Positions 8,759-17,789 are shown, counted from the stretch's first letter. The stretch is DNA of 64,000 nt from Paraburkholderia haematera (GCF_905220975.1 NZ_CAJNBK010000027.1:1-64000), one strand, 5' to 3'. The notes: generated from the sequence alone by a model not told the origin. Translations and numbers: made by a program.

Positions 8759-9871
8759 GTGATCCTTGGAAACGACCCAATCCTGTTGACCCCGGGCCCG
8801 CTCTCCACCTCACCGCAAACTCGCGAGGCGATGCTGCGAGACTGGGGTTCGTGGGACGCCGCGTTCAATCGCATGACCCACAGCGTGTGTGCCGATCTCG
8901 TGAAGATCGTGCATGGCGAAAATGACTATGTGTGCGTGCCGCTTCAAGGCAGCGGCACCTTCGCGGTCGAAGCGGCGCTCGGCACGCTGGTGCCGCGTCA
9001 AGGCTGTGTACTGGTTCCGAACAACGGCGCGTATTGCGCCCGTCTGATCCGCATTTTGCAGCGAATGGGGATCGCTTATGTCGAGCTGGCGCTACGCGAG
9101 GACGAACCGGTCAGCGCCGCCGCCATCGAAGACGCCTTCAATCGCAATTCGCGTATCAGCCACGTTGCACAAGTCCATCTGGAAACGAGCGCCGGCCTGC
9201 TCAATCCGCTCGACGATATCGCCGCAGTGTGTCAGCGACACGGCAAGAGCCTGATCGTGGACGCGATGAGTTCGTTCGGCGCGTTGCCGATCGACCTACG
9301 GCGCGGCGGCATCGACGCGCTGATCTCGGCGAGCGGCAAATGCCTGGAAGGCGTGCCGGGGATGGGGTTCGTGATCGTGCGGCGCAGCGTGCTGGCGCAG
9401 AGCGAAGGGCGCTCGCCGTCGCTCGCGCTGGATCTCCACGATCAATACGTCTATATGGAAAAGACGACGCAGTGGCGCTTCACGCCGCCGACTCATGTGG
9501 TCGCGGCTTTGCGGCAGGCGCTCGATCAATTTATCGCGGAAGGCGGACAAGCGGCGCGCGGCGCTCGCTACAGCCAGAACTGCGCGGCATTGGTGACCGG
9601 CATGAAAGCGCTCGGCTTCGAGCCGTTTCTGAAACGCGAAGTGCAGGCGCCGGTGATCGTTACGTTTCACGCGCCGCGCGACCCCGCGTGGAATTTTGCG
9701 GACTTTTATGCCGCGGTGCGCGAAGCCGGCTACATGCTGTATCCGGGCAAGCTCACGCAAGTGGAAACGTTCCGCGTGGGCTGCATTGGCGCAATCGATG
9801 CAAACGAACTGCATAACGCGGTGGCAGCGATCGACCGTACGCTGAAACGGCTTGGGATTCGCGTGAAGTGA
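8759..9871 (+). CDS. phnW: 2-aminoethylphosphonate--pyruvate transaminase
   Basis: A PLP aminotransferase (class V) of 370 residues that converts 2-aminoethylphosphonate and pyruvate to phosphonoacetaldehyde and alanine. The N-terminal ILLTPGPLSTS, Asp in VDAMSSFG (about 168) and PLP lysine in SGKCLEGVPG (residue 194 from the chosen start) match the family. Start choice: an in-frame ATG at 8747 is available, but GGAGG at 8749-8753 overlaps it and stands 5 nt before a GTG at 8759, so GTG is taken. It feeds PhnY and PhnA encoded on the opposite strand. Confidence 0.92.
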   Translation: MILGNDPILLTPGPLSTSPQTREAMLRDWGSWDAAFNRMTHSVCADLVKIVHGENDYVCVPLQGSGTFAVEAALGTLVPRQGCVLVPNNGAYCARLIRILQRMGIAYVELALREDEPVSAAAIEDAFNRNSRISHVAQVHLETSAGLLNPLDDIAAVCQRHGKSLIVDAMSSFGALPIDLRRGGIDALISASGKCLEGVPGMGFVIVRRSVLAQSEGRSPSLALDLHDQYVYMEKTTQWRFTPPTHVVAALRQALDQFIAEGGQAARGARYSQNCAALVTGMKALGFEPFLKREVQAPVIVTFHAPRDPAWNFADFYAAVREAGYMLYPGKLTQVETFRVGCIGAIDANELHNAVAAIDRTLKRLGIRVK

Positions 9872-9960
9872 CATGGACGCCGGGAAGCCCTGTGCCGCAT
9901 AGGGTGCACGAGGCGTTCGCTCATGCACCCGGGCCGTCAGCCGCTCGGGCGATCAGACGA

Positions 9961-10716
9961 TCAGGCGATCAGGATTTCCGGCCCATGCGCCGTGATTGCC
10001 TTGCCGAGCGCCTTTTCCGGCGCCAGCTCGGTGATCAGATAACGCGCCGATTCGATGCCGTTGATGCGCACCGGCGTCACGCGCCCGAACTTTGAGTGAT
10101 CGGCGACAATCACCACCGTGTCGGCTGCGGCGATCATCCGGCTGCGCACTTCGGCGGCCATGCGGCTGTAGTCGGTCAGGTACCCGTCCGGCGAAATGCC
10201 GCCCGCGCCGATAAAGGCGAAGTCCGCGTGGTACTGAGTCAATTGATGGACCGTGTCGAGGCCGAAGGTGGCGTCTTCGATATCCGACAGTTCGCCGCCA
10301 AGCAGCGTCACGCGGTTATCGTTGCGGCGTCCGAGCAGCAGCGCGATACGCCAGTCGTTCGTATAGACCGACAGGCGATGCCGGTCGAGCAACGCCCGGG
10401 CCACCGCCTGCGTGGTGCTGCCCGAATCGATGATCAGCGAGGCGCCGTCCGGCACGAACTCAGCCGCGCGCTCGCCGATCGCCCGCTTCGCGCCGGCGTT
10501 GGCGGCTTCGCGCGTATCGAGGTCGGGCTCGCGCCGGTCGCTCGACAGCGCGCCGCCATGGGTCGTGACGAGCAGGCCGCGCCCGGCCAGCGCATTCAGG
10601 TCACGGCGGATCGTCTCGCGCGATACATTCAGTTCGCGCACCAGTTCAGCGACCGAGAGCGCGCCGGTTTTGGCGACTTGCGCCAGGATGTATTGGTGAC
10701 GTTGTTCTGCGAGCAT
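9961..10716 (-). CDS. DeoR-family transcriptional regulator
   Basis: The N-terminal DeoR helix-turn-helix (LSVAELVRELNVSRETIRRDLNALAGRGLL) precedes a sugar-phosphate sensor domain with ERAAEFVPDGASLIIDSGSTT and VVIVADHSKFGRV, typical of DeoR/GlpR repressors. Full length is about 251 residues from the ATG at 10716; a GTG at 10740 is the alternative. No sugar operon is adjacent, so its target is unknown. It is convergent with phnW and divergent from the UbiB-like gene. The last bases contain a short CGATCAG triplication. Confidence 0.8.
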   Translation of the reverse strand: MLAEQRHQYILAQVAKTGALSVAELVRELNVSRETIRRDLNALAGRGLLVTTHGGALSSDRREPDLDTREAANAGAKRAIGERAAEFVPDGASLIIDSGSTTQAVARALLDRHRLSVYTNDWRIALLLGRRNDNRVTLLGGELSDIEDATFGLDTVHQLTQYHADFAFIGAGGISPDGYLTDYSRMAAEVRSRMIAAADTVVIVADHSKFGRVTPVRINGIESARYLITELAPEKALGKAITAHGPEILIA

Positions 10717-10891
10717 CTGTTGAGGGCCGGTAGCCGGCACACTTGGGTTTCGCCACGGGTGAAAGGCCGGCGTATTGTATTACGCGCGGCGCGGGGATGC
10801 TCCTGCTGGCGCGCTTACCTGCTAACCTGACTGCCTTGGCCGCGCGCGCCGACGCCAGTCGACGCCGCATGGTCCGTCAACCGAACTGCCG

Positions 10892-12448
10892 ATGCCGCCA
10901 CTGTTTCGCCGTTTACTGCTGCTGTTCCACGCGTTGCGTTACGGCGCGCGCCTGATCTGGCTCGCCGCCCCGTCCGATCACAAACTGCACTGGATGATCG
11001 AGCTGGTCGGCCGCGTGCATGCGTCCGGGCGCACCGAGCGTCTGCATGGCGTACTGCCCGCGCTCGGGCCGCTCGCGAGCCGCTTCGCGCAGACACTCGC
11101 TGAACGGCCCGAACTCGCGACCGGCACCCTGCACGACGCCATCGACGCGATCGATCACCTCGAAGCGCCGCTGCCGCCGCAGGAATCCGAACAGGCTTTG
11201 GCACGCGCATTCGGCCGGCCGCTCGCCACCATCTTCAGCGCGGTCGATCTGGTGCCGGTGCGCGGCGGCTTTGCCGAACAGACGCACTTCGCGCGGCTCA
11301 TCGAGCCGGTCAAAGGCCATCATGAAGTGGCCATCAAGCTGGTGCGCGCCGATCAGTTGCAACAGATCGGCGACGAACTCGCGCTTCTACGCTGGGTCGC
11401 GCGCTGGCTGGAGAAATTTTCCGGCTCGGCCCGCCGCCTGCAAGTGCGTGCGCTGGCGCAGACCTTTACCGACGACATCCTGCGTCGCTTCGATCTGCGC
11501 GCCGAAGCCGCCAATCTGAGCCAGACCGGCCATCATTTCGACGGCGACGCGCGCATCGTCGTGCCGGACGTGATCTGGGACCTGTGCACCAACCACACGC
11601 TAACGATGCAACGCGTCAGTACCCTGCCCGCAAGCGACCTGCCCGGCCTGCACGCGCATCACGTCAAGCTCGCGCCGCTGGCCGCGCATATCGTCGAGGT
11701 GGTGACTGAACAGGCCTTCGAGCACGGCTTTTTTCACGCAACGCTCGATGCACGCCGGGTACGCGTGAGCGTCGAGGCGGACACGCTCGGACGCCTCGTG
11801 CTCGCGGAATTTTCGATCATGTCGAGTCTGTCGACCGGCGAGCGCGAATTCTTCGTGCACGGCGCGACCGCGTTATTCAACCAGGACTACGGCCGGCTTG
11901 CCGAACTGCATCGCGATGCCGGGCACGTGCCGCACGACACGCGCGCGGAGATGCTCGAAGCCGAGTTGCGCACCCGCGCCGAAGCGCACTTCGCAGCGGA
12001 GCCGGAAGACCGGTCGGCGGGTTCGCTGTTTCATCATCTGCTGCACGCGGTGCATCCATTCGACGGCGCCGTGCCCGGCCGTCTCGCCACCGCGCAGCGC
12101 TCGTTCCAGCAGGCTGAGATGCTGGCGCGCGCGCTGCATCCGGGCGTGGATACGTGGAATGTCGCACGCAATGTGCTGGCGGGTATTGCACGGCGCGATA
12201 TGGATCATCGCGGCTGGATCAAGCGCATTTCGCGCGAGCTGCCGCATCTGGCGCATATGCTGCCGCGCGTGCCGCAACTGGCCGTGCGCTACCTGCAGCA
12301 TGAGCACGATCGCGCCCGCACGCCGCAGCAGAATGCCCAGCTGTTGCAGGATATCAGCCGCGAGTATCGGCGTACGCGTGTGCTGCTGTGGGCATGCGCG
12401 GTGTGCGGTGGCGTGCTCGGCGCGGGGACGGTGCTGCTGATGTGGTGA
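10892..12448 (+). CDS. UbiB/ABC1-like protein with degenerate kinase motifs
   Basis: A 518-residue relative of the UbiB/ADCK atypical kinases that assist ubiquinone biosynthesis. Landmarks align along the chain: LGPLASRFAQTLAERPEL (59-75) at the KxGQ motif, VRGGFAEQTH (123-132) at the Ala-rich loop, AIKLVR (147-152) with the conserved Lys, DLRAEAANLSQ (201-211), VPDVIWDLC (224-232), GFFHATLDARR (279-289) at the HADxHPGN loop, and LAEFSIMSSL (304-313) at the DFG motif. The KxGQ Lys/Gly, the Asn of the catalytic loop and the Asp of DFG are replaced. A C-terminal hydrophobic helix (about 495-516) is present. It is probably membrane-bound and may be catalytically dead or divergent. Confidence 0.75.
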   Translation: MPPLFRRLLLLFHALRYGARLIWLAAPSDHKLHWMIELVGRVHASGRTERLHGVLPALGPLASRFAQTLAERPELATGTLHDAIDAIDHLEAPLPPQESEQALARAFGRPLATIFSAVDLVPVRGGFAEQTHFARLIEPVKGHHEVAIKLVRADQLQQIGDELALLRWVARWLEKFSGSARRLQVRALAQTFTDDILRRFDLRAEAANLSQTGHHFDGDARIVVPDVIWDLCTNHTLTMQRVSTLPASDLPGLHAHHVKLAPLAAHIVEVVTEQAFEHGFFHATLDARRVRVSVEADTLGRLVLAEFSIMSSLSTGEREFFVHGATALFNQDYGRLAELHRDAGHVPHDTRAEMLEAELRTRAEAHFAAEPEDRSAGSLFHHLLHAVHPFDGAVPGRLATAQRSFQQAEMLARALHPGVDTWNVARNVLAGIARRDMDHRGWIKRISRELPHLAHMLPRVPQLAVRYLQHEHDRARTPQQNAQLLQDISREYRRTRVLLWACAVCGGVLGAGTVLLMW

Positions 12449-12628
12449 CGCGGTGAATACGCCGATGTTGTGATGCAGGGCTGGCGATGTCGGCTTGATG
12501 ATGTCGAAGAGGCCGCGAGACAAGTTTCGGGCCGCCCGCCTTCAAGGCTCATTCGGGATTGCAGCTTCGAACAAGACGCGCATCGTGTACCCCGGCAAGA
12601 TGGCGGCTTTTCACGTCACCCGTCTTCG

Positions 12629-13501
12629 ATGCTCGCTTCCTCAATCGCTGCTTTATTCGTCGTGTTGTGGTCGACTGGTTTTGTGGTCGCCCGGGCGATC
12701 ACACCTTATGCCGATCCCAATCTCTTCCTGCTTGCGCGCTTTGGCGGCACCGCGCTGATATTTACGCTGGCCGCGCTCGCCACTCGCGCCGCGTGGCCGA
12801 CCGGCCGCGATCTCGGCAAGCACCTGTTCGCGGGCGCATTGCTGCAAGGGGTTTATCTCGGCGCGGGATACTGGGCCGTCGCGCAGGGCTTGAGCGCCGG
12901 TGTGATGGCCTTGCTCGGCGCGCTGCAGCCGCTCGCAACGGCTGCCGTCGCAGCGCCGCTGTTTGGCGAGCGCCTGTCGCGGCGCGGCTGGGCCGGCATG
13001 GCGCTCGGCCTCGCCGGCGTGGTGCTGGTCCTCGAACCGAAACTCGCCGCGGCCGCGCCGTCCACCCTGCATGGCGACGCGCCGCCGTGGCTCGTCGTGT
13101 TCATTTCGATCGTCGCGGTCGGCGCGATTACCGCGGGTACGCTGTTTCAGAAGACTTCGCTGGCGAAGGCCGATATCCGCAGCGCAAGTGCGGTGCAGAA
13201 TTTCGGTGCTGCGGTGGTTGCGGCGGTTCTTGCGCTGGCGCTCGGCGAGCATCGCTGGATTGCGTCGGCCACTTTGTGGGGGTCGCTTGCGTGGGGCATC
13301 GTGATGCTGTCGGGGATCAGCGTGACCTTACTGGTGTGGATGGTCAGGCGCGGCGATGCGGCGCGCGCCACCGCGCTGATGTTTCTCGCGCCGCCGCTAG
13401 CCGCACTCGAAGGGTATGCCGGCTTCGGCGAAACGCTGCTGCCCGTGCAGATCGCGGGATTTGCGGTGGCGCTGCTGGGCGTATTGCTGGCGCGGTCCTG
13501 A
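12629..13501 (+). CDS. EamA/DMT-family exporter
   Basis: About 290 residues with ten hydrophobic segments in two EamA halves: MLASSIAALFVVLWSTGFVVAR begins the first, and WLVVFISIVAVGAITAGTLF begins the second. GLAGVVLVLEPK at the end of the first half is characteristic of the drug/metabolite transporter superfamily. ATG at 12629 is taken because it starts directly in the first membrane helix; the open frame extends further upstream without transporter-like sequence. Substrate unknown. It follows the UbiB-like gene by about 180 bases. Confidence 0.8.
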   Translation: MLASSIAALFVVLWSTGFVVARAITPYADPNLFLLARFGGTALIFTLAALATRAAWPTGRDLGKHLFAGALLQGVYLGAGYWAVAQGLSAGVMALLGALQPLATAAVAAPLFGERLSRRGWAGMALGLAGVVLVLEPKLAAAAPSTLHGDAPPWLVVFISIVAVGAITAGTLFQKTSLAKADIRSASAVQNFGAAVVAAVLALALGEHRWIASATLWGSLAWGIVMLSGISVTLLVWMVRRGDAARATALMFLAPPLAALEGYAGFGETLLPVQIAGFAVALLGVLLARS

Positions 13502-13585
13502 GGGTGTGGCCGGCGGGCGAAGCGTTGAACGGCGGACGCCAGTTTGATCGCTCACGCTGGCCTGGGCCGCCCGTCAGCCCGCGGA

Positions 13586-14608
13586 TCAATCCGCCGTATC
13601 GGCGCCGGCCGGCACTTTTGCGCGCACCTTGCTGCCCGGGCCCGGAGCCCAGACCGGGCGACTCTTGCGCTCCGAATCCACCACGACGATATAGCGCCCC
13701 GCCCATGGAGTCACCTGGCGATCGCTCTTCAACACCCACAGCGATTTGCCGGAGTCGACGAGCGCTGCATATTCAGCGTCGAGAATGCCGTAGTGGTCGA
13801 TAAATGCGTTGAGCGACGCGGGGATCCGCACGCAGCCTTTCGAATGGCGAATACCGAGCAGCGGCTCGAGCCGGTCCGGGTCGGTGGCGTGCATCTGGAA
13901 ACGCATCTGCGACATGCCGCCCTTGCCCCAGCCCCGTTCGCCCTGGGCCCAGCCAAGGTCGAAGATCCGCATGTCGCGCTTGCCGTAGCCGCGGATGTGG
14001 TTCTCGTTCAGCGTGCCTTCGGAGCGGAAATCCATGTTGGCCGGCGTATGTTCGAACACGCCGAGCGGCGTGATGAAGTGGTCGTACTCACCGGGCCGGC
14101 CCGTTGAAACCGGCGACGCACCGATCATCTGCCAGCTATCGGACGGGGCTGCCCGGAAATAGATGAACAGCGCCTGAACGTTGGCGTTGCGATCCACCAT
14201 CACGACATACTCGCCCGACAGACCGCCGAGCATGTGCTCGCCCAGCGCCGTGCGCAGGCGGTCGGCATAGGCGCGCTGCTCGGCGGCCGGCACTTTCAGC
14301 CGACGCGTCACGTCTTGCGCGAACACCTCCCGCAACAGGAACGCGCGCCGCGGATCAACCACGCCGGCCGCGTCGGGCGCGGCAACGGCCGACGCGTCGA
14401 GGGCGCGCGCCGGGCGGTGCGCAGCCAGGGATGCCGATGCCTGGCTGGACGCAGTGCCTGAAACCGACGCTGAAGCCGCGGCCGTGCCTGATGCCGCAAT
14501 AGCGACGCCGCATGACAGCGCGCAAAAGGCGGCAGCGAACGCATGCGTCAGATAGCGTCCTGACCGAACTGCGCGCGCGGAACACGGCACAGAGAGTAAA
14601 TCCGACAT
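13586..14608 (-). CDS. L,D-transpeptidase (YkuD family)
   Basis: An exported 340-residue protein. A signal peptide follows the chosen ATG (RYLTHAFAAAFCALSCGVAIAAS). An Ala/Ser-rich linker leads into a YkuD catalytic domain with HFITPLGVFEHTP and the active-site motif HSKGCVRIP (about 255-263, Cys 259). These enzymes cross-link peptidoglycan through diaminopimelate or attach proteins to it. The upstream in-frame ATG at 14707 would place about 33 polar residues before the signal peptide, so 14608 is preferred. The gene converges with the exporter gene, with 84 nt between the stops. Confidence 0.82.
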   Translation of the reverse strand: MSDLLSVPCSARAVRSGRYLTHAFAAAFCALSCGVAIAASGTAAASASVSGTASSQASASLAAHRPARALDASAVAAPDAAGVVDPRRAFLLREVFAQDVTRRLKVPAAEQRAYADRLRTALGEHMLGGLSGEYVVMVDRNANVQALFIYFRAAPSDSWQMIGASPVSTGRPGEYDHFITPLGVFEHTPANMDFRSEGTLNENHIRGYGKRDMRIFDLGWAQGERGWGKGGMSQMRFQMHATDPDRLEPLLGIRHSKGCVRIPASLNAFIDHYGILDAEYAALVDSGKSLWVLKSDRQVTPWAGRYIVVVDSERKSRPVWAPGPGSKVRAKVPAGADTAD

Positions 14609-14998
14609 ACGCACCACTTCGCTTCGACGATCTACCGATGTGGAAGTACTGTGGTCCGGTGCAGGCGGACCAGGCCGATTGGGGTAGTTCATCGCGTATT
14701 TGAGCAAACCTGATTATTATTGACTGCTCGCCGGCTCATGCGGCGCCCGGAACGAGGATGTTACTAAGCACATTGCCATCTGTCGATGAAGAATCAGCCA
14801 ATTCACGAATATCACCGTATTGACCGTCAATATTTAACGATCTGCGCAGCCGTTTAAAAGCAGCGCAAAGTGAATTTAACGCCCATATTCACGATAAAAC
14901 CGCGAAACCGATTTGTCCTATCAGGCCGGCCGCTCGTGCAATCCGTGCGAGCGTTCATGGTTGAGATTCACGTTACCGCATACGGAGAAAAGAGGAAC
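14609..14998. other. Intergenic region between L,D-transpeptidase and nadE
   Basis: About 390 bases between divergent genes, containing an AT-richer stretch (about 14760-14880) that should carry both promoters. I see no further ORF with a ribosome site and no strong inverted repeat. An in-frame ATG for nadE exists at 14870 but lacks a ribosome site. Confidence 0.5.
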
Positions 14999-15859
14999 AT
15001 GACGCAACAGGACCCAGCCGCACGCCAGCTAAGCATTGCAGCGGAAATGCACGTCACCGCCGAGTTCGACCCCGCACAGGAAATCGAGCGCCGGGTCGAT
15101 TTCCTGGCGAAGTATCTGCGTAGCAGCGGTCTGAAAACCTACGTACTCGGCATTAGCGGCGGCGTCGATTCGACTACCGCCGGGCGGCTTGCGCAACTCG
15201 CGGTCGAACGGCTGCGCGCCGAACATTACGATGCGCGTTTCGTCGCGGTCCGATTGCCGTACGGCGTGCAAAAAGATGAGGCCGACGCGCAGCAGGCTTT
15301 GAGTTTTATTCGCGCGGACGAAAATCTCACCATTGATATCAAACCCGCCGCTGACGCGATGCTCGCCGCGCTGGACAACAGCGGCGTGATATTTAATGGC
15401 GACTCACAACAGGATTTCGTCCACGGCAATATCAAGGCGCGGCAGCGAATGATTGCGCAATACGCGGTAGCCGGCGCCCGAGCCGGTGTGGTAATCGGCA
15501 CAGACCACGCGGCCGAATCGGTCATGGGATTTTTCACGAAGTTCGGCGACGGTGGCGCCGATGTGCTGCCGCTCACCGGCCTGAACAAGCGTCGTGTGCG
15601 GGCACTGTCCAAAGCCTTGGGCGCACCCGGAACGCTAACGCTCAAGGTGCCAACCGCCGACCTGGAAATGTTGCGCCCGCTGCGGCCGGATGAGGACGCG
15701 TACGGCATTTCTTACGACGATATCGACGACTTTCTGGAAGGCAAACCTGTCAGCGACGTTGCGCGCGAGACGGTCTTACGCTTCTACGATGCCACGCGGC
15801 ACAAGCGGGCGTTGCCCTACACGCCGTTCGATTGGCCAGTGAAGACAGACGGGGAATGA
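14999..15859 (+). CDS. nadE: Ammonia-dependent NAD+ synthetase
   Basis: Catalyses the ATP-dependent amidation of nicotinate adenine dinucleotide to NAD+, using ammonia (no glutaminase domain). The 286 residues match the short NadE form. The P-loop of the ATP pyrophosphatase fold is SGGVDSTTAGRLAQ; RQRMIAQYAVAG, GTDHAAESVMGFFTKFGDGGAD and the C-terminal KRALPYTPFDWP are all family landmarks. The start at 14999 has AGAGGAAC just before it; the upstream ATG at 14870 would add 43 residues that do not resemble NadE. Confidence 0.92.
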   Translation: MTQQDPAARQLSIAAEMHVTAEFDPAQEIERRVDFLAKYLRSSGLKTYVLGISGGVDSTTAGRLAQLAVERLRAEHYDARFVAVRLPYGVQKDEADAQQALSFIRADENLTIDIKPAADAMLAALDNSGVIFNGDSQQDFVHGNIKARQRMIAQYAVAGARAGVVIGTDHAAESVMGFFTKFGDGGADVLPLTGLNKRRVRALSKALGAPGTLTLKVPTADLEMLRPLRPDEDAYGISYDDIDDFLEGKPVSDVARETVLRFYDATRHKRALPYTPFDWPVKTDGE

Positions 15860-15987
15860 GTGAAGGAATGTAACAATCTGGAGACGCGGGGAGGATGTGC
15901 GCCGGCAATGCGGCAGACGCAGCGCGCTCTCCCCACTCGACGCATTCGACGCACTCGAAGCATTCGGCACGCGCAACAGCAACGGCC

Positions 15988-16257
15988 TCAGTGAGCGGGC
16001 GGAGGCGCGTCGTCGCTGAACAGATCGGCGCTGGCCTCGAGCGCGAGGCCGCCCAAATGCTTGCCATGAATCTGCCGCGCGATCACCTCGCCCACGTACG
16101 GCACGTCCGCGTCCAACGCGACCGTGGCGTAGGCGCTGGGTTTCCCGGCGTCGACTACTTCGACGTTTTTCGCGTAGTGGCCAAGCTCACGTTTGAGGAA
16201 TTCCCTCACTTCCTGCTCGCTGCACGATTCCGCGATATTGCGCACGATCAGGTTCAT
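15988..16257 (-). CDS. Small RRM-like RNA-binding protein
   Basis: An 89-residue protein beginning MNLIVRNIAESCSEQEVREFL, which resembles the first strand (RNP2) and helix of an RNA-recognition motif. AYATVALDADVPYVGEVIARQIHGKHLGG fits the RNP1 and last-strand region, although the aromatic RNP1 residues are weak. It starts 5 nt after the stop of a 48-codon membrane peptide on the same strand, so the two are co-transcribed. The RNA partner is unknown. Confidence 0.65.
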   Translation of the reverse strand: MNLIVRNIAESCSEQEVREFLKRELGHYAKNVEVVDAGKPSAYATVALDADVPYVGEVIARQIHGKHLGGLALEASADLFSDDAPPPAH

Positions 16258-16262
16258 GCCGC

Positions 16263-16409
16263 CTACCCTCGGCGCGCGCTACGATCCGCGGCATGCACCC
16301 GCACCGGGCGCAGCGCTGCACGCTGTTTCTCCTGAGCCGCCGCGAGTTGGCGGATCAGCGCGGCGCCGGTCGCAGCCAAAGCAGCCAATGACAGATAGAA
16401 GGCAATCAT
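16263..16409 (-). CDS. 48-residue single-helix membrane peptide
   Basis: A short ORF with a good ribosome site (GGGGAG, 6 nt before the ATG at 16409). It encodes MIAFYLSLAALAATGAALIR, a membrane helix, followed by a basic Gln/Arg-rich tail ending in DRSARRG. Five bases separate its stop from the RNA-binding protein start. I do not recognise a family. The ribosome site, hydrophobic helix and tight spacing make it likely to be expressed. Confidence 0.6.
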   Translation of the reverse strand: MIAFYLSLAALAATGAALIRQLAAAQEKQRAALRPVRVHAADRSARRG

Positions 16410-16686
16410 TCAAATCTCCCCTTCGAATTTCGTCCTGTTTTCAGGATAGCCACAATCGACAACAAAAGCGATGCGACACAATGTCGTAAAAACGGACTTT
16501 AAAACTTCCGTTAATGCACTGTACCTGAATAAGCAGCGGTAAAAATAGCAAAACACTTGTTCATTCAGTGGTGCAGACCCGGGACATGCGCCAGACGCGG
16601 ACGCTGGACGCAAAAACGGGGCGCGACACGCATCGCCGCTGGCATCCTGCGGGGGACGTGTGCAAAGGGCGGGCTGATCGTCGGGA
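16410..16686. other. Intergenic region without a supported gene
   Basis: About 280 bases between two minus-strand units. The part from 16430 to 16560 is AT-rich and should hold the promoter of the small peptide/RNA-binding operon. No strong stem-loop or ORF with a ribosome site was seen. Confidence 0.4.
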
Positions 16687-17037
16687 TCAGTCCGCCGCTT
16701 GCACGTTTGCCGCACTCACCCACCACGCATTCTTGCCGTCCGGCACGTGAACCAGCACGGCGGACGGGTCGTCGACGCCGTCGTCGGCGATTTCACACAC
16801 CGCCAAACCATCCGGCAGATGTTTCACCTCGCCGGCCGCCTGGAACAACGCGACGCGCTGCGCGTTCAGCGGTCGCAGTTGCCGGTACACGTCGAAACTG
16901 ATTGCCGCGGGCACGTCGCCGCGAATCCGCAGCGAATCGGCGCTGCCGCAGTGCACGGGTTCGGCGGCAAACGCCGCCGCACTGCCGAACAGACAGCTGA
17001 AAGTGAGCACCAGTGCGGCGCGGCGTGAATGGGTCAT
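16687..17037 (-). CDS. Small exported protein of unknown function
   Basis: A 116-residue protein with a signal peptide (MTHSRRAALVLTFSCLFGSAAAFAAEP). The mature part has two Cys (VHCGSAD, AVCEIAD), which could form a disulfide, and ends near WWVSAANVQAAD. GGAGAA lies just before the ATG at 17037. It is downstream of the HNH-derived gene on the same strand, about 100 nt away. I do not recognise a family; a periplasmic location is likely. Confidence 0.65.
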   Translation of the reverse strand: MTHSRRAALVLTFSCLFGSAAAFAAEPVHCGSADSLRIRGDVPAAISFDVYRQLRPLNAQRVALFQAAGEVKHLPDGLAVCEIADDGVDDPSAVLVHVPDGKNAWWVSAANVQAAD

Positions 17038-17135
17038 GGCGATTCTCCGAGAGTAAGTTGGGACAGCGCGGCCGGCAGGACGGCTGAATACGCGCAAATG
17101 AACAACCCGGTCAATGCAGACGGAGGCCGGCGGGC

Positions 17136-17789
17136 TCATGGCGCGTTGTCTCGACCGTTGTCTCGACCGTCGCCTCGCCCGTTGATGTCGCCGGTCGCGA
17201 CATCAAGACGGCTCACATCGCAAGACGTTTGGCTGAAGCCGGAATAGACCACGGACCAGTTACCGACAATCGCGGCCTGCGCCTCCGCGAGGCTCAGTTT
17301 CCCTTCGCAAACGCAGCGTTTGAGCATGACAGCGGCACGCGCCTTGCGACGCTCGCCCTGCTGCCCTGCCCACGGCAGAAGATCGAGATTGGAAGGGGCT
17401 TTCGGCGAGCCGCCGAGCACAATCGGCACACGCCGGTCAAGCGCGAAAGCGGGACCGTTGTCGGCATCGATGCCGCGCGCGGCAAGCATGCGATCTTTAT
17501 GGGCCATCAGTTCATCGAACGGCGGTGCGACCGTGTCCGCATAGCCGGGTCGGCAAATCGTTTCGCCGACTGACTCCTGCGTGACGCGCTCGTCGAGCAT
17601 TGCTGAATCCTGAGCCCAGACTTGCCCGACGCGCAATGCGAGTACCGCGGCAAAACCGAGGAGGATCGCAAAACGCACCTTGCGGGCAGGATGCGCGACG
17701 CCGCACCGGCGCGCGAGCGTCGACGGAATCACCGGAGATGTACTGCTGGTTGCGTCGCTGTAATGGATGGTGCAACGCCTGTCTGCCAT
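17136..17789 (-). CDS. Exported HNH-derived protein with lost active-site His
   Basis: After a hydrophobic N-terminal segment (VRFAILLGFAAVLALRVGQVWAQDS) the protein reads ICRPGYADTV..., then ALDRRVPIVLGGSPKAPSNL, then CEGKLSLAEAQAAIVGNW. This is the layout of secreted proteins whose core is usually YELDHxIPLELGG, an HNH-nuclease-like motif; here the Asp-His pair reads Asp-Arg. The tail has a Gly/Arg/Asp repeat (GRGDGRDNGRDN). The start is uncertain: ATG at 17789, one at 17819, or a GTG at 17678 directly before the membrane segment. Nuclease activity is doubtful. Confidence 0.6.
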   Translation of the reverse strand: MADRRCTIHYSDATSSTSPVIPSTLARRCGVAHPARKVRFAILLGFAAVLALRVGQVWAQDSAMLDERVTQESVGETICRPGYADTVAPPFDELMAHKDRMLAARGIDADNGPAFALDRRVPIVLGGSPKAPSNLDLLPWAGQQGERRKARAAVMLKRCVCEGKLSLAEAQAAIVGNWSVVYSGFSQTSCDVSRLDVATGDINGRGDGRDNGRDNAP

